Shown piece after piece: positions 35,851 through 44,773 of a stretch of 64,000 nucleotides of DNA. Made by a program: the position numbers and the translations under genes. Each line of letters begins with the position of its first letter. Positions within the stretch are counted from its first letter, which is position 1. Under the pieces are notes generated by a model. That model was not told the DNA's origin. It did no database searches and saw nothing but the letters and a program-made list of their open reading frames with translations. Origin of the DNA: Methylocystis parvus OBBP (GTDB taxonomy: Bacteria > Pseudomonadota > Alphaproteobacteria > Rhizobiales > Beijerinckiaceae); the NCBI RefSeq assembly GCF_027571405.1, contig NZ_CP092968.1, forward strand, positions 868,001-932,000, in the 5' to 3' direction.

Positions 35851-37041
35851 GTGACCCGGAAAAATTACCTTTTCACCAGCGAGTCTGTTTCCGAAGGCCA
35901 CCCCGACAAGGTGAGCGACCGCATCTCCGACGAAATCGTCGATGAGTTCTTCCGTGAGGGGCCAAAGGCCGGCATCGACCCTTACGCCATCCGCGTCGCC
36001 GCGGAGACGCTCTGCACGACGAACCGCGTCGTGATCGCCGGCGAAGTGCGCGGCCCGCATATCGGTTTCGGCCGGATCGAGGAGATCGCCCGTAACGCCA
36101 TCCGCTCGATCGGCTATGAGCAGCACGGCTTCCACTGGAACACCGCCAAGATCGAAGTGCTCCTTCACGAGCAGTCGGTCGACATCGCCCAGGGCGTCGA
36201 CGCCTCTGGCAACAAGGACGAGGGCGCGGGCGACCAGGGCATCATGTTCGGCTACGCGACGAACGAGACGCCGGCGCTCATGCCGGCCCCGCTCTATTAT
36301 TCGCACAAGATCCTTGAGCTGCTCGCCCAGGCGCGCCACTCCGGCAAGGAGAAGGGCCTCGGCCCGGACGCCAAGAGCCAGGTGACCGTTCGCTACGTCG
36401 ACGGCAAGCCGGTCGAGGCGACGCAGATCGTTCTCTCGCATCAGCATATCGACGAGAGCCTGTCGCCCGCCGACATTCGCCGCATCGCCGAGCCCTATAT
36501 CCGCGAAGCGCTGCCGCAGGGCTGGATCACCGACTCGACGGTCTGGCACGTCAATCCGACCGGCAAGTTCTTCATCGGCGGTCCGGACGGCGACACCGGC
36601 CTCACGGGCCGCAAGATCATCGTCGACACTTACGGCGGCGCGGCCCCGCATGGCGGCGGCGCCTTCTCCGGCAAGGACCCGACCAAGGTCGACCGCTCAG
36701 CCGCCTACGCCGCGCGCTATCTCGCGAAGAACATCGTCGCCGCCGGCCTCGCCGATCGCGTGACGATCCAGCTCTCCTACGCCATCGGCGTCGCCGAGCC
36801 GCTGTCGATCTATGTCGACACGCATGGCACGGGCAAGGTCGCGGAAGACAAGATCGAGGCGGCGCTGCCGCAGCTCGTGCGCCTGACGCCGCGCGGCATT
36901 CGCGAGCATCTCCAGCTCAACCGCCCGATCTACGCCCGCACCTCGGCTTACGGCCATTTCGGCCGCGCGCCGGAGACGGATGGCGGCTTCTCCTGGGAAA
37001 AGACGGACCTTGTCGACCAGTTGAAATCGGCCCTGGCCTGA
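35851..37041 (+). CDS. metK: S-adenosylmethionine synthase
   Basis: MetK makes SAM from methionine and ATP. 396 residues from a GTG at 35851, giving the family's usual [19 protein letters not shown] opening. The metal/ATP motifs [20 protein letters not shown] and [14 protein letters not shown] are intact. A longer frame to 35815 has no family match. I checked the 138-base leader for SAM-II or SAM/SAH riboswitch patterns and saw none. Confidence 0.97.
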   Translation: MTRKNYLFTSESVSEGHPDKVSDRISDEIVDEFFREGPKAGIDPYAIRVAAETLCTTNRVVIAGEVRGPHIGFGRIEEIARNAIRSIGYEQHGFHWNTAKIEVLLHEQSVDIAQGVDASGNKDEGAGDQGIMFGYATNETPALMPAPLYYSHKILELLAQARHSGKEKGLGPDAKSQVTVRYVDGKPVEATQIVLSHQHIDESLSPADIRRIAEPYIREALPQGWITDSTVWHVNPTGKFFIGGPDGDTGLTGRKIIVDTYGGAAPHGGGAFSGKDPTKVDRSAAYAARYLAKNIVAAGLADRVTIQLSYAIGVAEPLSIYVDTHGTGKVAEDKIEAALPQLVRLTPRGIREHLQLNRPIYARTSAYGHFGRAPETDGGFSWEKTDLVDQLKSALA

Positions 37042-37067
37042 TCGCAGCCGCGAATTTAAGGATACGC

Positions 37068-37092
37068 AATGGCCGGGCTCGTCCCGGCCATT
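37068..37092 (+). terminator. hairpin after metK
   Basis: Perfect ten-base stem AATGGCCGGG / CCCGGCCATT with a CTCGT loop, 26 bases after the metK stop. No long T tract follows, so it is either an attenuating hairpin or a solo half of the GGCCGGGCTTG-type palindromes found at 55.7-56.6 kb. Confidence 0.55.
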
Positions 37093-37111
37093 GGCTTTAG
37101 AGAATTGGGAA

Positions 37112-37789
37112 ATGACAGAAGCGGCTCATCCGTCGCGTCGCCTTTACGGCCGCTCCAGGGGCAAGGCCCTGCGCCCGCATCAGTCCGAACTCATGTCGGA
37201 GCTGCTGCCAAAGCTCTCCATCGACCTCGCTAAGCCCCTGCCCCTCCGGCCCGGCCGAGAGGCGCGGCTCGAAATCGGCTTTGGCGGCGGCGAACATCTG
37301 ATCGAGGCCGCGGCGCGCGAGCCGCAGATCGACTTTTTCGGCTGCGAGCCCTTCGTCAACGGCATGGCGAAGCTTCTGGCGCAGATCGAGGCGAGAGGCC
37401 TCGACAATATCCGCCTCCACAGGGGCGACGCCGGCGAGGTCCTCGACAGGCTGCCGGCGGCGAGCCTGTCGCGCATCTACCTTTTCTATCCGGATCCCTG
37501 GCCCAAGCGCCGCCATCGCAAGCGCCGCTTCGTTTCGCCCGAGAATCTTGAAAAGCTGGCGCGCGTCCTGCGCCCCGGCGCGGAGCTGCGCTTCGCCACG
37601 GACATAGACGACTATGCGGCCTGGACTCTCGCCCGGCTCCGCGCTTGCAGGCATTTTTCCTGGCGCGCCAAAACGGCGCAGGACTGGCTCGTCCCCTGGG
37701 CGGGCTGGACGCAGACCAAATATGAGGCCAAGGCGATGGCGGCCGGCCGTCATCCGGTCTATCTGACCTTCATCAGAGAGAGCGACTGA
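37112..37789 (+). CDS. trmB: tRNA (guanine-N7)-methyltransferase
   Basis: TrmB methylates G46 in the tRNA variable loop. 225 residues. The SAM site is LEIGFGGGEHLIEAA, then GCEPFVNG; YLFYPDPWPKRRHRKRRFV is the signature block. GRSRGKALRPHQ near the N-terminus is typical of Alphaproteobacteria. I chose ATG 37112; a TTG seven codons upstream falls in the metK hairpin. It continues the lnt-praR-metK-trmB order of Hyphomicrobiales. Confidence 0.96.
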   Translation: MTEAAHPSRRLYGRSRGKALRPHQSELMSELLPKLSIDLAKPLPLRPGREARLEIGFGGGEHLIEAAAREPQIDFFGCEPFVNGMAKLLAQIEARGLDNIRLHRGDAGEVLDRLPAASLSRIYLFYPDPWPKRRHRKRRFVSPENLEKLARVLRPGAELRFATDIDDYAAWTLARLRACRHFSWRAKTAQDWLVPWAGWTQTKYEAKAMAAGRHPVYLTFIRESD

Positions 37790-37811
37790 ATCAGCGAGAG
37801 GGAGCGGCGGG

Positions 37812-38705
37812 ATGGTGGATTTGGCGAATGCGGGCGCAGCGGCGCCGGCGCCGATCGAAACGACGGTCGCGCGCTTTCGCGCCGACGTGCTCGAAGCTTC
37901 CTTGCGCAAAGTGGTTGTCGTCGATTTCTGGGCCCCCTGGTGCGGCCCCTGCAAACAGCTCGCGCCGATCGTCGAGCGGCTCGTCGCGGCGACCGGCGGC
38001 AAGGCCGTTCTCGTCAAGATGAACATCGACGCCGAGCCGGAAATCGCAGACCAGCTCGGCGTCAAATCGATCCCCGCCGTCGTCGCCTTCCAGCGCGGGC
38101 GTCCGGTGGACGGCTTTGTCGGCGCGCTGCCGGAAAGCCAGATCAAGGGCTTCCTCGAGCGGCTGGTCGGTCCGATCGAGGACGCCGGAGACGCGCTCGA
38201 GGCGGCGCAGGCGATGATCGCGGAAGGCGACGTCGAGAGCGCCCACGCCCTGCTCTCCGAAATCATCGGCGAGGAGCAGGTCAACCCGAAAGCTTTCGCG
38301 CTGCTGGCGCGGCTTTACATCGGGGCCGAACAGCTCGACGCCGCCCGCGCCGTGCTCGAGCGCCTGCCTGAATCCGCGAAGAAGGATACGGACGTCGCGG
38401 CCGCCTGGGCGGCGATCGAAAACGCGGCCGCCGCCGCGGATCTCGGCGAGATCGACGACCTCAAAAAGCGCATCGGTTTCGATCCCAACGATCTCCAGGC
38501 CTATTTCGACCTCGCTCTGGCGCTCAACGCCGAGGACCGCCGGGAAGAAGCGGCGAATGCGCTTCTTGAAATCATCCGGCGCGACCGTAGTTGGAACGAG
38601 GACGGGGCGAGAAAGCAGCTCGTCCAGTTTTTCGAGGCTTGGGGACCGATGGACAAGGCGGCCGTCGCCGCGCGTCGGCGCCTCTCGACGCTGCTTTTCT
38701 CATAA
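37812..38705 (+). CDS. CnoX/YbbN-type thioredoxin with TPR-like C-terminal domain
   Basis: 297 residues. An N-terminal thioredoxin fold with WCGPC (Cys44 and Cys47) and a cis-proline SIPAVVAF is followed by a helical region of TPR-like units (about 125-290, ending VAARRRLSTLLFS). This is the alphaproteobacterial CnoX/YbbN-like co-chaperone. Unlike E. coli YbbN, it keeps both active-site cysteines, as the Caulobacter type does, so it may act as a true oxidoreductase. It is preceded by GGGAGCGGCGGG eleven bases upstream. Confidence 0.88.
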   Translation: MVDLANAGAAAPAPIETTVARFRADVLEASLRKVVVVDFWAPWCGPCKQLAPIVERLVAATGGKAVLVKMNIDAEPEIADQLGVKSIPAVVAFQRGRPVDGFVGALPESQIKGFLERLVGPIEDAGDALEAAQAMIAEGDVESAHALLSEIIGEEQVNPKAFALLARLYIGAEQLDAARAVLERLPESAKKDTDVAAAWAAIENAAAAADLGEIDDLKKRIGFDPNDLQAYFDLALALNAEDRREEAANALLEIIRRDRSWNEDGARKQLVQFFEAWGPMDKAAVAARRRLSTLLFS

Positions 38706-38730
38706 TAGGAGAGGCGTTCCGCCGGCCGCC

Positions 38731-39396
38731 ATGAGCCTGAACAGTCCCTATACCGACATTCGCGCACTGCCTCGGACGCTTCCGCTCTTTCCGCTTACGG
38801 GGGCCGTGCTGCTGCCGCGGGGCGAGCTGCCGCTCAATATTTTCGAGCCGCGCTACGTCTCCATGCTGGACGACGCCATCGCCGGGGAGCGTCTTATCGG
38901 CATGATCCAGCCCCTGCCCAACGGCAATGGCGCCGCCGCGCCGCCGCTCTTCCAGATCGGCTGCGCCGGCAAGGTGACCCGTTTCGCGGAGACGGGCGAC
39001 GGGCGTTATCTGATCACGCTGACGGGCGTTATCCGGTTCCGAATCGCGGAAGAACTGGAGAACGGGACGGCCTACCGGCAATCTCGCGTCGACTATGACG
39101 GCTTTCAGGCCGATCTCCGGCCCGGCGCCGGGGAAAACGACGTCGATCGCGAAGCCATGGTGGCGATGTTGCGCAGCTTCGCGGAATATTCGAAACTCGA
39201 AATTGATTGGACGAGCATCGACGCGGCTCCGACCGAGACCCTGGTCAATGCGCTCGCCATGATGTCGCCTTTCGGGGCGAATGAAAAACAGGCGCTGGTC
39301 GAGGCGATCGACCTCAAGACCCGCGCAGAAACGCTCGTCGCTCTCGCGAAGCTGGACATGGCCCAGCGCGACGGCGAAAGGCAGCAGTGGCACTGA
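38731..39396 (+). CDS. Lon-protease substrate-binding-domain protein
   Basis: 221 residues of the LON_substr_bdg type: [20 protein letters not shown], then [13 protein letters not shown] and the EKQALVEA helix. It lacks the AAA+ and protease domains of Lon, as is normal for this stand-alone family. It starts 25 bases after the cnoX-like gene and ends before a Trm112-like gene, a common alphaproteobacterial trio. Function is not established. Confidence 0.88.
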   Translation: MSLNSPYTDIRALPRTLPLFPLTGAVLLPRGELPLNIFEPRYVSMLDDAIAGERLIGMIQPLPNGNGAAAPPLFQIGCAGKVTRFAETGDGRYLITLTGVIRFRIAEELENGTAYRQSRVDYDGFQADLRPGAGENDVDREAMVAMLRSFAEYSKLEIDWTSIDAAPTETLVNALAMMSPFGANEKQALVEAIDLKTRAETLVALAKLDMAQRDGERQQWH

Positions 39397-39419
39397 CGCG
39401 GCAAGATGGGGAAAGCAAG

Positions 39420-39647
39420 ATGAGCGATCAAATCGACGCGGCCGACGGCGCCAACGAGGCCAACGCGCCCGAGGGAACCAAAGTCGATCCGCGCCTTCTC
39501 GAAATTCTGGTCTGCCCTTTGACGAAAACAACGCTGGAATACGACCGGGCGCGGCAGGAGCTGATCTCCCGCTCGGCGCGCCTCGCCTATCCGATCCGCG
39601 ACGGCATTCCGATCATGCTGCCTGAAGAGGCGCGGCAGATCGACTGA
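39420..39647 (+). CDS. Trm112/UPF0434 family protein
   Basis: 75 residues. The core [20 protein letters not shown] and [20 protein letters not shown] is diagnostic of the bacterial Trm112 (UPF0434, YcaR) family. The zinc cysteines are reduced to one (VCPLTK), as in many alphaproteobacterial copies. It follows the Lon-domain gene by 23 bases. Yeast Trm112 activates methyltransferases; the bacterial role is inferred. Confidence 0.9.
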   Translation: MSDQIDAADGANEANAPEGTKVDPRLLEILVCPLTKTTLEYDRARQELISRSARLAYPIRDGIPIMLPEEARQID

Positions 39648-39662
39648 CGCGTCTCATCCGCC

Positions 39663-40526
39663 ATGGATGACGCCCCCGCTCGCGAACTCGTTGCGCTGCT
39701 CGATCTCGAGAATCTGGGCGACGACCGTTTTCGCGGACATAGCCCGCATGCGGCGGGTCGCCATCTCTATGGCGGACAGGTCGTGGCGCAGGCGCTCGTC
39801 GCCACGACGCGCACCACGCCGGCCGATCGCCCGCTTCACTCCCTTCACGCCTATTTCGTCCTCGCCGGAGACCCGCAGGTCCCGATCGACTTCGCCGTCG
39901 AACGCATTCGCGACGGCCGCAGCTTCACGACGCGCCGCTGCGTCGCGTCGCAGCAAAAGCGGACCATCTTCTCGCTGGAAGCCTCTTTTCAGTTGCGCGA
40001 GCAGGGCTTCGAGCACGCGGCGGATATGCCGCAGACGCCCGATCCGGAAAGCCTCGCCCCCATCAACGATCTCGTCGAACGGTTTCGCGGCTTCCTGCCG
40101 CTCCCGGCCGAGCACTGGTTGAAACGCGCCACTTCTGTCGATATGCGCATCGCAGCGCCGGAGACGCTGATCGCGCCGAACCGCCTGGGGCAGTTCATCT
40201 GGTTCCGGGTTCAGGGCCCCCTGCCCGATGACGAGGCGCTCCATGCGGCGCTCCTCGCCTATTTGTCGGACATGACCCTGCTGAATACGGCGCTCATGGT
40301 CCATGGGCGCAACATTTTCGATGCGAAAATTCAGGTCGCCAGCCTCGACCATGCGCTTTGGATCCATCATCCGCCGCGCGTCGACCAATGGTTGCTTTAT
40401 GCGCAGGAAAGCCCGGCCGCATCCAATGCGCGCGGCCTCACCTTCGGGCGGATTTTCACCCGGGACGGACGGCTGCTCGCCTCCGTGGCGCAGGAAGGAC
40501 TCATCCGCCTGCGCACCAATATTTAG
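39663..40526 (+). CDS. tesB: acyl-CoA thioesterase II
   Basis: 287-residue double hot-dog thioesterase. The first hot dog carries RHLYGGQVVAQALVA and LHSLHAYFVLAGDP; the second LDHALWIHHPPRVDQWLLYA with the conserved Asp. It hydrolyses medium/long acyl-CoA to free acid and CoA. The start follows the Trm112-like gene by 15 bases, so it closes this small operon. Confidence 0.95.
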   Translation: MDDAPARELVALLDLENLGDDRFRGHSPHAAGRHLYGGQVVAQALVATTRTTPADRPLHSLHAYFVLAGDPQVPIDFAVERIRDGRSFTTRRCVASQQKRTIFSLEASFQLREQGFEHAADMPQTPDPESLAPINDLVERFRGFLPLPAEHWLKRATSVDMRIAAPETLIAPNRLGQFIWFRVQGPLPDDEALHAALLAYLSDMTLLNTALMVHGRNIFDAKIQVASLDHALWIHHPPRVDQWLLYAQESPAASNARGLTFGRIFTRDGRLLASVAQEGLIRLRTNI

Positions 40527-41173
<647 letters not shown>

Positions 41174-41206
41174 CCGTCCCTCCCGACAACTTTGGAGCTT
41201 CCCTAC

Positions 41207-42679
41207 ATGAAACTTCCTACGTCTCGGAGCGCGCTCGCCGCTTCGACCCTCGCGGGAGCGGCGCTCATCGCGCTGATGGGACCGGCCTTCGCCGGCAATG
41301 ACCCGACTCCCAATCCCGGCGACGTGTCGTGGATGCTGACCTCCGCGCTGCTCGTCCTGATGATGTCGATCCCGGGCCTCGCGCTGTTCTATGGCGGCCT
41401 CGTGCGCACCAAGAACATGCTGTCGATCCTGACGCAGACATTCGCGATCGTCTCGCTCGTCGGCGTCATCTGGGCCGTCTATGGCTATTCCCTCGCCTTT
41501 GGCGACGGCGGCTCGCTCAACCATTACATGGGCGGCCTCAATAAGCTCTTCCTCAAGGGCGTGACCGCGGGAGCCAACGCCCCGACCTTCACGCCGGGCC
41601 ATGTCATTCCGGAATACGCCTTCTTCGTCTTCCAGATGACCTTCGCCATGATCACGCCGGCCCTCATCGTCGGCGCCTATGCCGAGCGCATGAAGTTCTC
41701 CGCCGTACTGCTCTTCACGACGCTTTGGGTGACCTTCATCTACTTCCCGATCGCGCATTGGGTCTGGGGAACCGCCGATCCGAACGCGATTGTCGACGCC
41801 GCGACGCAGCTCGCCGCAGCGACCACGGATGAGGCCAAGGCCGCTGCGCAGGCGAAGATCGACGAGATCGCTGGCAATGTGGGCTGGCTCGCCGGAAAGG
41901 GCGCGCTCGATTTCGCGGGCGGCACCGTCGTCCACATCAACGCTGGCATCGCCGGCCTCGTCGGCGCCATCATGGTCGGTAAGCGCATCGGCTACGGCAA
42001 GGAAGTGCTCGCGCCCCACTCTCTGACCATGTCGATGATCGGCGCCTCGCTGCTGTGGGTCGGCTGGTTCGGCTTCAACGCCGGCTCCAACCTCGAAGCG
42101 AACAACACGACGGCGCTGGCCTTCGTCAACACAATGGTCGCGACCGCTGCGGCGGGCCTGTCCTGGATGCTGGTCGAATGGCTGCTCAAGGGCAAGCCCT
42201 CGCTGCTCGGCCTCATCACCGGCGCGGTCGCGGGCCTCGTCGCGGTGACGCCGGCCTCAGGCTTTGCGGGTCCGATGGGCTCGATCATCCTCGGCCTCGT
42301 GGTCTCCCCGATCTGTCTCTTCTTCGTCGACGTGATCAAGAAGAAGGTCGGCTATGACGACGCGCTCGACGTCTTCGGCGTGCACTGCATCGGCGGCATC
42401 ACGGGCGCGCTGGCGACCGGCCTGCTGGTCAATCCCGACTTTGGCGGCGTCGGCATCACCGACTACACCAATCTCGAAACCTATGCCGGCACATACGACA
42501 TGGTCGCGCAGATGAAGGCGCAGGGAACGGCCGTCATCGCCACCCTGCTCTTCTCCGGCATTGGTTCAGCGATCCTCTACAAGGTCGTCGACATCATCAT
42601 CGGTCTGCGTCCGGCGCCCGATCAGGAACGCGAGGGCCTGGACATCTCGGATCACGGCGAACGCGCTTACAACTACTGA
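41207..42679 (+). CDS. amtB: ammonium transporter
   Basis: 490 residues. A signal peptide (about 1-24, ending AFA-G) is followed by eleven membrane helices. Family blocks: MLTSALLVLMMSIPGLALFY, GGLVRTKNML, FDFAGGTVVHINAG-type pore His (DFAGGTVVHI), and FGVHCIGGITGALATG with the second pore His. It is 33 bases after glnK and ends at a strong terminator. Start ATG at 41207 has GGAG ten bases before. Confidence 0.97.
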   Translation: MKLPTSRSALAASTLAGAALIALMGPAFAGNDPTPNPGDVSWMLTSALLVLMMSIPGLALFYGGLVRTKNMLSILTQTFAIVSLVGVIWAVYGYSLAFGDGGSLNHYMGGLNKLFLKGVTAGANAPTFTPGHVIPEYAFFVFQMTFAMITPALIVGAYAERMKFSAVLLFTTLWVTFIYFPIAHWVWGTADPNAIVDAATQLAAATTDEAKAAAQAKIDEIAGNVGWLAGKGALDFAGGTVVHINAGIAGLVGAIMVGKRIGYGKEVLAPHSLTMSMIGASLLWVGWFGFNAGSNLEANNTTALAFVNTMVATAAAGLSWMLVEWLLKGKPSLLGLITGAVAGLVAVTPASGFAGPMGSIILGLVVSPICLFFVDVIKKKVGYDDALDVFGVHCIGGITGALATGLLVNPDFGGVGITDYTNLETYAGTYDMVAQMKAQGTAVIATLLFSGIGSAILYKVVDIIIGLRPAPDQEREGLDISDHGERAYNY

Positions 42680-42704
42680 CCTTTTCCCCCGAGCAGAGAT
42701 GAAG

Positions 42705-42730
42705 CGGCGCCTACGGGCGCCGTTTCTTTT
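42705..42730 (+). terminator. rho-independent terminator of glnK-amtB
   Basis: Stem CGGCGCC/GGCGCCG around TACG, followed by TTTCTTTT, 25 bases after the amtB stop. Confidence 0.85.
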
Positions 42731-42844
42731 GAAAATGTGCGCGAACACACGGAAATCAGTTTCCCCTCGCCCTAGGGAGAGCTTGGCCGCTGGCGACAGC
42801 CATGTTACTGGCCAGCCTAATTCGGGCAATACAGGGGAAATATT

Positions 42845-43840
42845 ATGACCGCCTTTGCCTTTACCCGCCGCGGACTGCTCGGCGGCCTTGCCGCCGCTTC
42901 CGCTTTCGCCATGACGCGCGCCGCATGCGCCGACGACATGCTGAAGGACGTCTCGAAGCTCAAGCCCGGCGACTTCACCTGGAATCCCGAGCGCGAGCCT
43001 TCGGGCCCCGTCTCGGTCGTGGTCTCGATCCCCGAGCAGCGCGTGCATGTCTATCGCAACGGCGTGCGCATCGCGGTCGCGACCTGCTCCACCGGCAAGC
43101 CCGGCCACGAGACGCCGACGGGCGTGTTCGTCGTGCTGCAGAAGGACAAGAACCACCATTCGTCGATCTATGACGACGCGCCCATGCCGAACATGAACCG
43201 GCTGACCTGGTCGGGCGTCGCGCTGCATGCGGGCAATCTTCCGGGCTATCCGGCGTCGCATGGCTGCGTGCGCCTGCCGACGAAATTTTCCGAGCTGCTT
43301 TTCACCGTCACCCATGTCGGCACGCCGGTCATCATCGCGGGCGCGCATACCGATCCGTGGGAGCTCACCCATCCCGGCATGGTGCTCTCGGGCTACGCCG
43401 AGAACGAGTTCGAGCATGTGCTCGCGAGTCTCGACGGCAAGAAGCATCCTTCCGACTGGAGCGAGGCGGAGCAGAAGCCCGTCACCAGCGTGATCGTCTC
43501 GTCGGCCGACAAGGTGATCGAGCTTATCGAAAACGACCGCGTCGTCGCGCGCTCGAAGCTCACTCTGAAGGACGGCGACAAGCTCGGCTCGCATGTCTTC
43601 GTGCTCAACGGCGCGAATACGGACGCCAGGGGCATGCATTGGAGCGCGATCACCCATCAGCAGGCGACGACGCCGCTGATGCGCGACGACGTCGTGATGC
43701 AGCGCATCTCCGCCGAGCCCGCCTTCGTCAACGAGATGAAAGCCCGCATGCATCCCGGCATGACGATGGTGCTGACCGACGCGCCGCTGACGCCCGACAC
43801 CAAGACCGGCAAGGATTTCGTGATCGTCACGGCGGGGTGA
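42845..43840 (+). CDS. L,D-transpeptidase (YkuD domain)
   Basis: 331 residues. A twin-arginine-like signal (TRRGLLGGLAAASAFA, residues 7-22) is followed by a YkuD domain at about 55-165 with the catalytic motif HAGNLPGYPASHGCVRLP: His128, His139, Cys141. L,D-transpeptidases form 3-3 peptidoglycan cross-links or attach outer-membrane proteins to the wall. A C-terminal domain of about 160 residues has no named family. It follows the amtB terminator by 110 bases, so it has its own promoter. Confidence 0.9.
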   Translation: MTAFAFTRRGLLGGLAAASAFAMTRAACADDMLKDVSKLKPGDFTWNPEREPSGPVSVVVSIPEQRVHVYRNGVRIAVATCSTGKPGHETPTGVFVVLQKDKNHHSSIYDDAPMPNMNRLTWSGVALHAGNLPGYPASHGCVRLPTKFSELLFTVTHVGTPVIIAGAHTDPWELTHPGMVLSGYAENEFEHVLASLDGKKHPSDWSEAEQKPVTSVIVSSADKVIELIENDRVVARSKLTLKDGDKLGSHVFVLNGANTDARGMHWSAITHQQATTPLMRDDVVMQRISAEPAFVNEMKARMHPGMTMVLTDAPLTPDTKTGKDFVIVTAG

Positions 43841-43889
43841 GCGCCGGCGGGCCTCATACCGGTTCCGCTTGAGTCGTTCGCCCTGCGGC

Positions 43890-43973
43890 CGTCATTGCGA
43901 GGAGGCTTTGCCGACGAAGCAATCCAGCGCCACGTTGACGCCCCTGGATTGCTTCGCTTCGCTCGCAATGACG
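43890..43973. repeat. palindromic repeat, CATTGCGAG family
   Basis: Arms CGTCATTGCGAGG…GAAGCAATCCAG and CTGGATTGCTTCGCTTCG…CGCAATGACG, almost identical to 10689-10768, in the spacer between the L,D-transpeptidase and HD-domain genes (convergent). Confidence 0.9.
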
Positions 43974-44019
43974 CCCGTGAGCATTGTCGCGAAGCGATCG
44001 ATCAGGCGGAAGCCTCTTA

Positions 44020-44706
44020 CTAATTTGAATCATTCACGCCCGCCAGCTTCTCCCGCAGGTCGGCGTCGGCGCGTTGCAGATTTGCGCGCGCATGTGCGAG
44101 CCACAGCGCGCGCGACTCCGGCAGGCGGAAGAGTCGCTCGCCCGCGCCAAGGAAGCTCTCGAGCATCTGCACGCGCCCCTGATAAAAGGCCCGCTCCGGC
44201 GCCCAGCCGAACTCGAAATGAATGTCGTCGAGATTTTTCTCGAAGACGCTCCAGGGCGCGGCGAGCGACGAGAGATCGAGATCGAGGAAGAAGTCGAGAT
44301 CGCGCGAAAAGCCGGGATAATGTTCGGCCCGCGCCTTCGCTTTCATATGGCTCGACGTCGCCATGATGAGATCGTTGACCGCCAGTTCCTCGAGCGCGTC
44401 GAATTTGGAATGGCGGGCGAAGAGCTCCGCGCTCGCTCGGACATTCTCGGGATCGGTGCGCGGGCGTCCGTCCTGATCGCGCGTGAGATAGACGGAATCG
44501 TGCCAGAAGATGGCGGCGGCGATGAGATCGGCGCGCGTCGGCAAGTGCGCCAGAGCATCGAGTTTCGTGAGCAGATCGACGATATGTCCCCAGGCGTGAT
44601 AGGCGCGCTGCGGTTCACGGTAAGCGGAGTCGAGCGTGGCGAAAGCCTGCGCGTCGTGGCGCGAGGCGAGTAGATTCCAGTATTTCGCGACGATTGTATC
44701 GGTCAT
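44020..44706 (-). CDS. HD-domain protein (predicted metal-dependent phosphohydrolase)
   Basis: 228 residues. The segment YHAWGHIVDLL, AAIFWHDSVY and later HYPGFSRDLDFFLDLDLSSL match a well-conserved family of predicted HD-superfamily hydrolases (YpgQ/COG4339-like) containing the H…HD…D metal ligands. Substrate unknown. The ATG at 44706 is 67 bases after the stop of the CHASE2 gene, so it may be the fourth member of that operon. Confidence 0.85.
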   Translation of the reverse strand: MTDTIVAKYWNLLASRHDAQAFATLDSAYREPQRAYHAWGHIVDLLTKLDALAHLPTRADLIAAAIFWHDSVYLTRDQDGRPRTDPENVRASAELFARHSKFDALEELAVNDLIMATSSHMKAKARAEHYPGFSRDLDFFLDLDLSSLAAPWSVFEKNLDDIHFEFGWAPERAFYQGRVQMLESFLGAGERLFRLPESRALWLAHARANLQRADADLREKLAGVNDSN

Positions 44707-44773
44707 GCGCGGACGGCGATCCTTCAGTAGAGCCAATAGGTCGCGCGAGGCGCTGGACGGCAGAGCGCTGGGG

